Shown here: positions 44,305 to 56,218 of the stretch, in pieces
How positions within the stretch are numbered: the first letter of the stretch is position 1
Layout of the letters: every line of letters starts with the position of its first letter
Source of the DNA: Gongronella butleri
Taxonomy: Eukaryota; Mucoromycota; Mucoromycetes; Mucorales; Cunninghamellaceae
Direction of reading: 5' to 3'
Assembly: GCA_025201375.1 (NCBI GenBank)
Contig: JAIWZP010000010.1
Location: forward strand, 1 to 64,000
Length of the DNA stretch: 64,000 bases
Notes under the pieces: generated by a model
Told to the model about the DNA's origin: nothing
Database searches by the model: none
What the model saw: the letters and a program-made list of their open reading frames with translations, nothing else
Translations under genes and position numbers: made by a program

Positions 44305-46075
44305 TTACAAGGCAACAATGGGATGGCTTTCCTTTTCAAAGATGGCACGCACGTCGTCATCGGACACGTTCTTCTTGCTGTCACAGAGGGCCTTGAAGTC
44401 GTCGAATACCCGCTGGAAGGCGTCGTCATTCAATTGGAAGCCCATTTCGGCGCCACGGCTGCGCAAGGCATTGCGGCCCGAATGCTTGCCCAAGACGAGG
44501 GCAATGTCAGTGACGCCTACGGATTCGGGGGTCATGATCTCGTAGGTGCTGCGGTTCTTGAGCACGCCATCCTGATGGATGCCCGATTCGTGCAAAAAGG
44601 CGTTTCTGCCGACAATGGCCTTGTTGCGCTGGACTACGAGGCCCGAGAGCTCCGAGACGAGGCGCGAGATGGGGAAGAACAGCTCGGTGTTGATGGTATG
44701 GTGCACAGGGAACATATCGGGGTGGGTATGGATGGCCATCACAACCTCTTCCATGGCCGTGTTGCCAGCACGCTCGCCCATGCCATTGATCGTCACCTCC
44801 ACCTGTCGCGCACCATTCTGAATGCCGGCAAGCGTGTTGGCAGTGGCAAGGCCCAAGTCGTTGTGGCAATGCGTCGAAAACACAACCTTGTCGGCGCCCT
44901 TGACATTGGCATTCAAATACTTGATCAAATTGCCATACTCGGAAGGCAAATTGTAACCGACCGTGTCCGGAATGTTGAGCGTCGTGGCACCGGCTTCAAT
45001 CACAGCCGCAAGCACCTCACACAAAAACGCAGGGTCCGAGCGGCCCGCATCTTCAGGCGAAAATTCAATTTCATCCACAAGCGACTTGGCCAACGTCACC
45101 ATGGCCACCGCGCGCTGCACACACGTCGCACGGTCGATCTTGAGCTTGTGCTTGAGGTGCAAATCAGACGTCGCCAAAAAGACGTGGATGCGTTTGCGAG
45201 GCGCATCCGCAATTGCCTCGGCACATCGGCGAATATCACCCTCCGTAGCACGAGCAAGGCCACAAATCGTCTATAATATGAAATAAAAAAAGATGGATGA
45301 GCTTGCCATTCCAAAAAAAAAAAAAAAAAAAAACGCGTTCTTTTCATCCAATTCGTCCCTCCCCTTTCCCCCCCTTCCCTGGGCACGCCCTACCCCATCA
45401 ACACCCAAAAAGACACGCTTTTTTACTATTTTTTGCTCTGTTCCACGTCCCTTCTCCTGAACGCGCCCTTTTCCCCCTTTTTTTGAGCACCGTCTTACCA
45501 CCCATCCCACTGTCATCAACGGCCACCACCGCCCAATGCACTGTCTATCCTGTCCATGGATCATACAAACCCGCCGCGCCAATCCCCCTTGACTTTTTTT
45601 CCTCCTCCCTTTGCACGGTCTCCTTACCATCGGCTGGCCAATCTTTTCTCGGCCTTCCATGAGCGGGCCAACTTCACGCGCAATGCGCTGAACAGCCTCG
45701 AAATCGCCTTGCGATGCGATGGGGAAGCCGGCCTCCAAGACATCCACGCCGAGACGGGACAATTGCGTGGCAATTTCAATCTTTTCATCCGTGTTGAGCG
45801 TCACACCAGGCGTCTATCATGGCAAATTCAAAATAGAGACGATCAGTAAACATTTTTATCATCATTACGCGCGACACGGGTAAGGAGAAGAGCCATTGAA
45901 CAGTAGGGGTCGAGGGAAAAGGGATTCGGGGGGGTATGAGGAGAGGGGGGATGGCTCTAAAAAGGTGGAGATAGGGCCTAGAGCGCATGGAAGCGTCACA
46001 TTTCAAGCTTTTTACCTGTTCTCCGTCACGGAGCGAGGTGTCAAAAATAATGAGCTTGTCGGTGGCAGCGGGCAT
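44305..46075 (-). CDS. 2-isopropylmalate synthase, LeuA type, lacking regulatory domain
   Basis: It condenses acetyl-CoA with 2-oxoisovalerate, the first committed step of leucine biosynthesis. Exons 46075-46016, 45813-45628 and 45270-44305 give 403 residues. The start leads directly into the TIM barrel: [17 protein letters not shown] (catalytic Arg-Asp), [63 protein letters not shown] (metal-binding His pair) and [23 protein letters not shown] and [10 protein letters not shown] follow. These are signatures of the bacterial/plant LeuA class. The protein stops about 45 residues past HSGR, so the leucine-binding LeuA dimer domain (about 100-150 residues in the family) is absent. No targeting peptide is seen. 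It could instead act on other 2-oxo acids, as plant methylthioalkylmalate synthases do. Confidence 0.85.
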
Positions 46076-47276
46076 GGTTGTATGCTTTTTATGTGTGCTT
46101 CTTTATTGTAATTGGCAAGACGTGGAAAAAGCCAAAGGTCGAATAATGCAAAAAATGTAAAAGAAAAAAGAAAAAAAAGATGGGGATGGGTCTCTTTTTG
46201 CAGCCTTTTTCTTTTCCACAAAGGCGGACCAACTTGTCCCCGAGGACCGCTGGCCAATCGCATTGTCAAATCAGATGTATACATTTTTACACTGCGGGCA
46301 GCTGCATGATTGGCATCATGTTCAATGACAGCAAAGCCAAAATTGGCCAATGGGCGGCTTGCTTAGAGTTGATCATGCCTTTTGCTTGGCCGACGCTCTA
46401 TTTCGTGTTGCATAGCGTGCGGCTCATGTGTCCTAGCACCCAATTCACGCGAGAAACAGAAAGAGCGCGCGCAGGAGCGACAAAAGAAAAAAAAAAAAGG
46501 AGGGAAAAAAACAAAAAAGAGAACAATGTGCTCCCTGTACGTGAGCGACACAAAAATCACGCTGTTACTCCCTACGTTAAAAAAAAAGTGTGCATGGCAG
46601 CCTGTTTGGCGCGAGTCAGCAGGAAAAAAAAGAAACTTTTTCAAATTTAGACATGTAAATGAGCTGTTTCAACCTTGCGGGCTCCCTCTTTTTGCGCTTT
46701 CTCCCCCCCCCTTTGTGTGTTGTAGAATTGCTCCCACCTCTCTCTGTGTCTCTCTCTCTTTCTCTGCTGCGTGCGTGCCTTTTTCAACCCCCCTTTTGAC
46801 CTACCCTCCCCCCTTGTCGACATGATTGCAATATATGATGCGCACCTCCGCCAGCATCTCGCTCTTTTTTCCTTTTTTTTCGTTTCTCATTTCATCTCTC
46901 TCTCTCTCTTTCCCTCTCTTTTTTTAATACACATTCCATTCTTTTTTTTTTTCTTTTGCAACTCTTTGCATCGTCTTTTAATCATCGTTGATCATCTCCA
47001 TTATATGTTTCTTTGAAAAATCATCCCATTTGTATATAGAACTCGTCGCTCTTGCTTTAAAGGTAGACGCGTTGACGCGTGTTTTTTCTTTTATTTCCGC
47101 CGACGTGCATGAATGAATTGGGCTCACGTTATTCCTGTTTTTATTGTTTTTTTTTTTAACGTGCATAGGCTCATAATCTCATCTACACGCTTCTCGCTCG
47201 CTTTTCATCCCCTCTTTTTTTTTAGTCTCCCCCGCATTTTTTATCGTTCTCTTCCCTCTTTCTCCTTTTTCAGATC
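46076..47276. other. Divergent intergenic region with pyrimidine-rich leader
   Basis: It carries promoters of the synthase (minus) and the PH-domain gene (plus). From about 46700 to 47276 the + strand is strongly pyrimidine-rich. TTTTTCAG stands 3 bases before the PH-protein ATG, so a 5' UTR intron ending at 47273 is possible. Confidence 0.45.
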
Positions 47277-50200
47277 ATGTCCACTGCACCTTTACCCAGT
47301 CCCTCATTCTCTGAATCGGCGCTTGGCACGCCGGCGGCGCCACGCGTTGCCAAATTGCGTCCATCACGATTTATCCAGCCAATGACGCCGTCGGTGTCGT
47401 CATCCAGCACGCATCAATGGGACGCGGCCATGTCAGCGGCCATTGCGGCGTACGACACGCATGCACAAAAGGTGTACATGGAAGGATACCTCATGCACCA
47501 GCAGAAAAAGGTGTTTATGGAGTTGTGTGGCACGACACTTGCGCTGTGGGATGTGGACCGGCCTGGTGCGACGGTGCTGCCTGACTATGTGCCGCTCAGA
47601 GTCGATACGTGTGTACGTGCCGCCAAAAAGCAGCAATTCGTTGTGGATCTCGCGCAAAAGAAGCAACTCATTGCTTTTGATACCCTTGACCCGACGTCGC
47701 TTCCACGTTGGATTGCTGCCATCCGTCTAGCAGGCTTCGAACGGCATCTGTTGCATCGCCAATTCACGTTTGCCCTCTTCCAGCAGCGATTGGCATCCAA
47801 TTCAGCCATTTCCGCCGCGTCCGCCTCGTTTTTGCACGTCAAGTTCCCGCATTCGCCCTCCAAAAAGAACGAATGGCAAAAGCAGTGGGTCATTATTGCC
47901 AAGCCGTCCAAGCGCACGCAGCAGCAGCCAACATTGTCCTTTTTCGACAACAAAAAGCAGAAAACGGCCAATTGCACGGTGACGCGTATCAAACACGCGT
48001 ACGCGCTGTACCCAGAGAACGCGTCGCTCATTGCGCAAACCACGCTGATTCGAATGGAAGTCGAAATCGATGCTTCTGTCCAGGAGCTTCTTCTCATGAC
48101 CGATGCGCCATCACAGCTGGTCCCGTGGCTCGGTGCCTTGTACAAGACGTTCCAATTGTACGGCTATGGCAGTCATGGCCCGACAAAGGACCAGGGCAAC
48201 CCAATGGCCCTCAATTTTGGAGCAAACATGCGTCTTGACACCTTGGATGTCGTCCACGCGCTTTCACTCGATGCCATGCCCACCGAAGTCGTCCACGCAC
48301 GCCTGACCGACTTGCTCTGCCACCGACAAATGCCCACCGTGTCCACATCGTCTGCATCGTTGCCCATGCCTGCTGCCTCTTTGCATCCGGCAGCCATTAG
48401 CACCGCCCACCCCACTGAAAGACCTGTGTCGCCGCTCGCTTACACCATGTCGCCCGTCACCATGTCTCCCGCCATCATGTCACCACACGATCAGCCGCTG
48501 CCACTGCCGCCACAAGTCCCTTTTCACCACAATGATGCCCAAATGCGCGCAAACAGCTTGCCCACCATCATGGTCGAGTCCATTGACGCACAACGCGAAC
48601 GCGCGACCTCGGACGCCGGCTTGCTCAAAAAGGACCGATTGCCCCTGCTGTCAAACGTAAGAATATCCCAAAAATTTCTCGGAATCACGAAAAAAGAAAC
48701 AAAAATAGGGTGACTGACCTCCTTTTTTTTCGCATTTTCTCCTTTTTTTTTGATGGATTCAGGTTGCCGATTCCAGTGACGAAAGCGACGACGGCAGCGA
48801 TGATGATGATGACGACGATGACCAGGACAATGTTCACGACGTCCGGCGCGCAACAAGCAAGATGGTTGACGAAGATGATGACGAGGTGGACAGCGACGAC
48901 GAACCCATTGCCAAGTGCAAATTGCTGGAAAAGGCCAAAGGCAAAGCCAATTCGTCTGGCGCAGCAGCGGGCACCGCGCCACGATCGTCGCTGATTCCGG
49001 ATTTCGATTTTGAGTCGGATTCATTGCTTTTGCCACTTTCTCTCAGCACGTCATCGTCGTCATCGTCGAGCCGGCCGCGGCAACAGTCGACTCCCAGCCT
49101 GCGTACGTCGCATTTGCGGCGGTCGCACCAACAGCAGCAGCAGCAGCAATTGCAGCAGCCGCAATTACAACAAAATCAGCAGAATCAGCAGAGCCGCAGC
49201 TCGAGTAGCATGGGCAGCACCACTAGCAGCAGCACGGCCAGCAGCCACAGCAGCAGCAGCAATCACGGCGTGAATCACACGTCCACAGACCCACTTTCGT
49301 CGCTGTTTGGTGATTTGTCCGTGGATTTCGCCAATTTGGACCCGACCCACGGCTTGCCCAAGCTCACATCGCAAGATCGCAAGTATTCTCTGCCGGTGCG
49401 ACCATCATGGGATACGGCATGGCCCGAGAAATCGCCACGCACGCGCTATTTGCTCGAGGATGACGACGAGGACGCGTTGTATGGCGACGATGAGGCCGAC
49501 GGTGCGTCCATGCGCCGCGGACGCCGCCTCCAGCAGGATGACGAGGACGACGTGGACGACGAGGATGACGATGACGATTGCCCCTTGATCCCCGCGCTGC
49601 ACGACCATTTTGCGCCGCAAAACAGCCTGTTGGACAATCGCATGAGCGAGCAGCTGAGCGCCAAGGAGCAAATCGAGTTCGCACGCCAGACCGGTCAGCC
49701 GCTCATCCAAATCCCCACAAAGCCACGCGGACCAAAGGGTGGCCTCGTCGGTGTCATCTCTGAGCGCGAGCGCAATCGCCGTCAAGGCAATGGCTCACGC
49801 GTCGCAGAACGCATCCAGCTGCATGACAGATTCGAGCGCGAAAAGGAGCGCCGCATCTGGGAACAGCGTCATCAGCTCTTTATGAAGCAACAGGTACAAC
49901 AAAAAAAATCTAGAAAACGAAAAAAAAATCGCATTTGGACTCAACGACGCGTTTTTTTTTTTTTTTCTTTTTTTGATAGATCATGATGTACAACAGCGGG
50001 TACATGCACCCAATGATGGTACACCCGTACATGCCGCCTCCATCGCCCATGATGTCACCAGGATCGCCTCACTCAATGCCTCCGTCGCCCAATGGCTATT
50101 ATTATGGTCGACCCTACTCGCCCACCATGTCGCATGGTAGCGTGGGCACGTACCCGCCCAGTCCATCCAGCCCGCACGCTGCGAGTGGCAGCAATGGTGG

Positions 50201-50369
50201 CGGCGGAAGCACAGGAAGCACCTCAAGCAATGGTGGCAATCGTCGCATGTCGTCACGCACCGTCCTCGAGCAAGACGAGCCCTTGTATTCTCAACCCCCG
50301 CCACGAACTGGCTCACCGCCAATCTATCGCAAGATGTCATCGCCCGCCAGTTCAAGCATTCAATTGTAG
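47277..50369 (+). CDS. Caf120/Skg3-like PH-domain protein
   Basis: Exons 47277-48656, 48763-49893 and 49980-50369 give 966 residues. Residues about 60-165 form a PH domain (KVYMEGYLMHQQKKVFMELCGTTLALWD ... RWIAAIRLAGFE), and a second PH-like segment follows (about 185-290; QKQWVIIAK). This double unit is typical of fungal Caf120/Skg3 proteins, which associate with CCR4-NOT and bud-site or membrane functions in yeast. The rest is low complexity: Pro/Ser-rich, an acidic Asp stretch (start of exon 2), and Gln-rich with poly-Ser (about 550-600). A conserved short block ARQTGQPLIQIPTKPRGPKG with GLVGVISERERNRR precedes a Met/Pro/Ser-rich tail, also as in that family. Intracellular, probably cytosolic or cortical. 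The family call rests on domain order and the C-terminal block. Confidence 0.75.
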
Positions 50370-51230
50370 TTTAGAAATTTCTCTCCCTCTCTCTCTCCTT
50401 TCCCTCCTTTTTTTTTTTTTCTCTCTCTCTCCCCCTCTTGGTCTCCTTTTACAAACCCGCGACTTGATCGCACATCTCCTTTTTTTTTTATTTCGCAACG
50501 TGCTCTATCTTGCTTTGACGACCTTCCTCTCCTTGTTTTTCTATTTTTGACTTTTTATTGCTCTCTTTTTTTTCACTCTCAGTCTTCGTCACTCGCTTCC
50601 TCTCCTTGTTTTTGTTCCTTCTTGCCCGACTCTTTCACTAATAAAAAAAACCTTCCCCGGGACTTCTTTCGACGCGCACTGTGTCACATCGAACAAAAAG
50701 GGGCTCAAACTGGTTCCAGACCGCGGCTCGAGATTTTTTTTTAATTTTCTACGCGCGCCATTCCTTGTTTGGGAACGGACGGAGCCTTCTGCTACCAGCG
50801 GGGGTAGATTCTGTCATGCATGGGCAGCAAAAATCAGGAACACGCACACACAAAAAAAAAAAAAAGGAAAGGACGCATGAACGACGCGACGCGTAACTGC
50901 CAAACCTGACCCAAGCCACTCTTTTCTTTCCATTGCATCTCAAGATCCCTTTCACCACCTCAAAAGAATCAATGTCACGCGATACCTGGCCTGCTTCCTT
51001 GCGGCAGAAACAAGCTGACGTGGAACTGGGCCGACGCGCAGCGACGGCAAGCAAAGGGTGGCGAAAGACAAAATCGATCATTGCTCAGCAACCAGAGCAG
51101 AAAGAAACTGGAAAAAACATGTGTTGGGAAGCCACGAGCAAGGCACAGTTGGTAGTGATGGAATAGAGCAGTATCCAAAGAAGACGAAAAGGACTGGAGG
51201 CAAAAAAGGAGTAGCCGTGTAGCGTGTGGT
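50370..51230. other. 3' flank of the PH-domain gene
   Basis: The first 300 bp is pyrimidine-rich (CT-rich). Frames of 70-110 codons at 50749-51166 on both strands overlap each other, and none has family features. No gene is called. Confidence 0.4.
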
Positions 51231-51807
51231 GCGAGATAAATGCAAAATAGTACAAAGATATGGTTTTCTCGATTTTTGGCACTTGCGAATTTAAAAAAAA
51301 AATTGGGCGGGTTTGCCTTGAGCATTGAGCTATAGTTTATGCCGTGACGCAGGTTTCATTGGCGGGCGAGCAGGCTGTAAAAAAAATTCTGGAAGCACAG
51401 CAGACCGCAAATTCTGAAAAGCGCGCTCATTGGTGCTTAAAAGGTAAATATGCACGTTTTTTGTGCATTGTAGCGTGCTTCAGGCATTGAAATGATAGCA
51501 CGCTTCAGTTTCTGTCCACTGAGATCGAAAAACGGACAGATCAAATGATTTATTTGGGTGCAAAAGTCCAAACAATCGCGTGAAAATCGTGCTTTTGCGC
51601 ATTTCTCGGGCACTTGCCGATACGTAAACTGCTTGATTTTTTCCGTGGTTGAAGAAGCTCAAATTCGTGAATATGGACAGGTAGGCAGAGCCAAACCGGT
51701 ATCATGACTACCAAACCAATCTCGAAACCCCGAGTTTTCAGAGTCAATACACACCAGCTCGCTGAGTTCTCGACGCGACCTCTCAAAAGCACAAGCGCTT
51801 TTACTGT
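51231..51807 (+). repeat. Dispersed repeat R1, copy C
   Basis: It matches copy A (13004-13686) closely from gcgagataaatgcaaaatag to cacaagcgcttttactgt, lacking only about the first 70 bp. It is about 37 kb from copy A and in the same orientation, so R1 is interspersed rather than local. Confidence 0.8.
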
Positions 51808-53240
51808 ATCATAGAAAAAAAAAATGGAATCAGGAAATGATTGAGAATCTGATACAGAGTTACAGCTTACAGCCATGGATTTATTTTTTCAGCGTGATTG
51901 TCAAAGCCAAACGATGGGCGAAAGAAGAAGAAAAGAGACTAAGGGCCGCCTACTGTATGCAAACGAGGAAAAAAAGAGATAATGTATCAGCATTGAAATG
52001 ACCAAAAATAAGATGATGATGAATGCCACGCACATCATACCGGGAGGAGGGAAATAAAGGGAAAGAGAGAGATATTTGTGCTAAAAGTCAGATTGTGCTG
52101 CTTGAGTATCAAAATCATCAGGCAAAGAAGAAACGTGGCGGCGCCGAAAATAGCAAAGAAAAAGGAAGAAAAAGAAAAAAAGGGGCCACCCAAAAAAAAA
52201 GCAGCAGCCATTTTTCAATCAATCGCATGAGAATCGTCTACATCGATTGATTTTTTATCAGCATTGATCACTCTGACATCCAAAAACACACACATCTCCC
52301 GCAAAAGCTGCAATCACACGCAAATCCGAGATTCATGCAAGAACGACCCGCACAATGACTAATTGCTCATCTTGACTCTACATGAAGAGACGCGTCGCGA
52401 TTCATGCTTAAAATCATATCCTCTTGCTTTTTTTTGACTTGTTTTTTTTTTACAATTGATACGAAACATTGGATGCGCGGAAATCAATGCAAAGATGAGA
52501 GAGAGAAAAAAGGCGGCATGCAGCCATTGCAACCCACCAAAGAAAGAAAAAAGAGGGGCCATTGGACGTACAACAAGTCAAAATTCGGAGTCCGTGCTTC
52601 ATTGATCATAAGAAAAATGACAACTTTTTCCCTGTGACCTGCAAAGAAAAAAAGGGGGGGGATGGATGCGCAAAAGCAAAGAGGACAGGAAGCGATCACG
52701 ACCAGTGCGGGTTTGTACATGCTTGATGCATTGTGAGCTGCGCGTCCGCGGTGTCACCTGCCCAATAAGTGTCACAAACGGTTGGCGCCCGCAGCTCCGC
52801 CTATGCGCAGGCTCGGTGGGCAAAAGAAAATCAAGTAAAAGTAAAAAAAAAAAAAAAAGGTAAAAAAAGACGAAAGAAAGTGGTCAACACGACTGAAGGG
52901 GCCAGATGGGTGATTGTCATCCTGATTGAATGTCCGCCATTCATGCAAAAGCAAGGCAATTTTCTCGACGCTTTTTCAAGTTGGTCATCCTTGGGCAATT
53001 GGCTCAAAATCAGGCGAACGATCTTGCCTGCCTTACAATCCATTGTCATGCTGTACGAGGAGAAGAAGATGGATGAAAAAGAAATGCGAAAGAGAGATTC
53101 AAAATGACAAAATGGGGGCGGGACGCAATACACCTTAATGTGCATGCATTTCGGCAAAGCGAAAAGAGCCTTGAGACAAATGGGCACGTGCCGCCAATGG
53201 AATTCTCAGCTTTTGTAAAGGGAAGCATATCGCGTCGCAA

Positions 53241-53272
<32 letters not shown>

Positions 53273-53898
53273 TTTGGCTTTTACCACTGTCAGTGCGGAA
53301 TTGCCGGTCTAAATTCCCAATTGGCTCAGCAGTGATATAGCCTTTGGGACTCAACGATTGACGCGCAGAGCGTTGGTCTGCCAAACAGATGTACATCATT
53401 TAAAAAGAGGATGGACACTGTCTCAAAAAGAGAGAACCTCCTTTTTTTTGCATTTTACTGTTGAATGGACGGATTAGACGACTCCAATTGCCACGAATGG
53501 AACGCCTCGCCAAGTTTCATCATTAAATAAACAGTATGGACGTCATCTGTGTGACAATCTCGAAAAAAAAGCAGAAAATAAAAGACGACCGCGCTCACGT
53601 GGATGGCAGAGTTGACGTGCAATGAAATATGCAACTGCTTGCTGCCACTCCCCCTCATCAAATGATCGCGCCCCCTAAATCAACGCGTACAAGAGCAAAT
53701 CTCGCAGGGTCACGCGTCCAAACAAAACAAAAAAAACACTCACAGTAAAAAAACAACAGCCCGAATGGCCAGCCGCGCCGCACGATAAAAAAAAAAAAAG
53801 GGAGATAGTGCGCATGAATACGTGTTGTGTGTGTATGTGTGTGTGTGTGTGTATGTGTGTGTGTGTGTGTTTTTTTTTTAATCGTTTGGTTTTTTTTT
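51808..53898. other. Intergenic region with possible unresolved minus-strand exons
   Basis: No gene can be modelled with confidence. Exon-like minus-strand pieces flanked by GT and AG occur near 53660-53595, 53399-53280, 53060-52920 and 52650-52590. They encode peptides such as YITAEPIGNLDRQFRTDSG and VRLILSQLPKDDQLEKASRK. They could belong to one intron-rich gene, but their phases do not join cleanly by hand. The right end holds the (GT)n microsatellite. Confidence 0.35.
53821..53870. repeat. (GT)n microsatellite
   Basis: About 50 bp of nearly pure TG dinucleotides with a few TATG interruptions, followed by a T-run. It lies just downstream of the Skn7-like gene's stop codon. Confidence 0.9.
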
Positions 53899-55828
53899 TC
53901 AAATGAGATGCGAGCAATGCTGTTTCAAGATTTCATAAAGCTTGGCCTGGTCGAATGGTTTTGGTAACAGATCGGACATGCCGCTGCCAATGTACTTGTC
54001 AATGTCATGGTCCGTGTAGGAGGATGTCATGGACACGACCGGGGTGGTTTGGTCATATTGGCGCAATTTGCGTGTGGCCTCGATGCCATCAAGTTTGGGG
54101 ATGCTGATGTCCATGAGGATCAGGTCGTATTTGGACGATTTCATATAATTGACGGCCTCGAGCCCGTCGCAGGCAATGTCATACTGCGCGCCCAGGCGTT
54201 CAAGGCACCGTGTGCTGATGCGCCGATACGTCTCATTGTCCTCGACAACAAGCACCTTGGGCCTACGCCGCCATGTCATACAATTCGGGTGCGGGTCGTG
54301 CATGTTGCTGGGCGGCGGCAAAATCGACGCTGCCGCCGCCATCGGATCCATCATGGTGGGCACGGTGGGACCAGCCGCCGCGGACGACGAGGACGATGAT
54401 GGCGGAGGCTGTGTCGTCGAAGGCAGCACCGATCCAACAGGCGCCGACGAAGGCACAGACGGCGGCATCGCGTGGCTGTTCACCGTCTGCAGCGATGGCA
54501 GTGTCGCTCCCGTTCCATTGCTGCTCGGCACAATGGGCGTCGATGACGGAGGCGCCATCGATGTTTGCTGAAGCCATGGATACAGCTTGAGACTGGGCGA
54601 TTGTGGCGACGGAATGGGCGATCCAGAAAGCTCGTCCAATGGCTCTGCAAAATAGAAAAAATGACAAAAATTAGGGTTGGGTGATTTGCACGCCAAACAA
54701 AAACAAGAAAAAGAGGCAAAATAAAAAAATCACACACCCTCTCTCTCAATTCCTTACTGGAGGAGGCGGTGGCGGCACCGTGGCGTCGCTTTTGCTGTGG
54801 ATGCGGATGATCCATCAGCGAATGGATCAATCGGTTCTTTTCATCGACCTGATGCTTAAGCTCGCCAAGCTGCTCGCTAAAGTACCTGTCGCGCTCGAGA
54901 AGCTGCACAATGGACGACTCCATGCGCCGGTGTGCCGCTTGCAATTCGCTGATTTGGTTCTGAAGGTCGTGATGATGTTGTTGCTGTTGCTGTGCGCTAC
55001 TACCCATCGCACCATCGCCCATGGACGACGAGTCCGACTTGATGGACGACGACGAAGGCACCATGGCACCACCCGACCCCGCAGCAAGCGCCGTCGCCGA
55101 CGACGCGTGCTTTTTGTGGCTCGCATGATTGTTTTTGTTCGTTTTGCGGTGGATCTGGCACAGCAGGTGCTTGTGGTCCCGCTTAAACAGAGGATGCTGG
55201 AACTCCCACACCTTTCGACGGAAGAAAGAAGAAAAAGGAGAAAAACAAATGCATTGAGTCCAGCAATTCATCTCTTTGTCTTGTTTTTTTTTTGTTCATT
55301 CCATCTACCTGGTGACTGGGTATCGCCGCATTAGCCGAGTTGCTCGACCTTCGATGCAGGTCATTGAAGCGGATCTTGTGAAAGTCGTACTTGTTGAGTT
55401 GACGCACAAAGCTAGAAAAGTTGCTATGTTTGAACCGGCGAGGGAGAATCGTCTTTGCAAACTCGCTGGGGTCCTCAATCACAAACGTCGTGCCTTGCCG
55501 GCCCCAATGGTAGCAGCTCTTGTCGTCAGTGCCTTCCAACATGCTAAAAAAAGGCCAGTCAATATACCCATTTCCAATGCCCACCTCCCCCCTCGCTCTT
55601 TTTTGCTCCCTTTTGATTTGCGCACCCACATTCGCAATCTCTTTCTTTCTCCTCCTATATTGCCCTCTCCCTCCCCTCACGCTTTTTCTTCCCCTTGGTT
55701 GCGGATCAACACACTTACTTGAATAGCTTTTGGATAAAATCGGGCACAACGCCGTCATTTCGGCCTGATCGACCTGGTGGCGGTGACACCGTCTCCGACT
55801 TGACATGGTCAGAGTGCAACGGCTCCAT
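53899..55828 (-). CDS. Skn7-like transcription factor (HSF domain plus response-regulator receiver)
   Basis: A nuclear output of fungal two-component phosphorelays, linked in known fungi to oxidative, osmotic and wall stress. Exons 55828-55719, 55543-55309, 55211-54758 and 54644-53899 give 514 residues. The HSF-type DNA-binding domain (about 28-135) includes [40 protein letters not shown] and [21 protein letters not shown] heptad-like coiled coil ([20 protein letters not shown]...) and a Pro/Ser-rich linker follow. The receiver domain starts [13 protein letters not shown], with phosphoacceptor Asp about 445 in [13 protein letters not shown], the conserved Thr/Ser region VVSMTSS and the Lys in LLPKPF. 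Its histidine-kinase partners are outside the window. It is divergently paired with OST2. Confidence 0.93.
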
Positions 55829-56218
55829 AATAAGTGCAAGGAAATAAAAAAATCAACAAAAAAAAAAAAAAGGTCGTGGACAAAAAGCGTGGAAAGGACG
55901 GGGAGGCTTTATCTTGAGGACATAAAATAAAGAAAAAGAAAAAAAGAGATAATGGGTAGCAAAAAGCAAAAGCAAGAGGAGCAAACAAATGCTTAAACTG
56001 CTGTTTGTGTCAATGGGCAACTGAGAAAAAAGAGGAAGAACAGGAAAAGAAAGGGAAAACGGGCCAGTTGAACCAAAAATCCTTTTCAAAGTGCAGAAAA
56101 ATGAACACTTGCGGAGATTCAAACCTCCGCATGCCAAAAATAGAAAGCCTAAAGTCTTGATGGTGCTGTTTCCCAATGATTTTGCCCCTCTCCCTCTTCT
56201 CTCTTGACGCGTTTTACA
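55829..56218. other. Divergent promoter, SKN7-like and OST2
   Basis: A 390-bp shared upstream region with purine runs. A T-arm-like hairpin (about 56109-56134 on the minus strand) is present but does not make a complete tRNA. Confidence 0.5.

Noticed and set aside
50933..51166. 77-codon + strand frame (MHLKIPF...)
   Set aside because: It is short, unrecognised and overlapped by an equally long minus-strand frame. It lies next to repeat R1.
53327..53400. tRNA-like stretch (gactcaacgattgacgcgca...)
   Set aside because: No acceptor or T-arm pairing could be found on either strand.
56095..56200. tRNA-like T-arm hairpin on the minus strand (TGCGGAGG...TCCGCA) upstream of OST2
   Set aside because: The loop would be 8 bases with the consensus shifted, and no matching 5' acceptor strand, D-arm or anticodon arm can be placed upstream.
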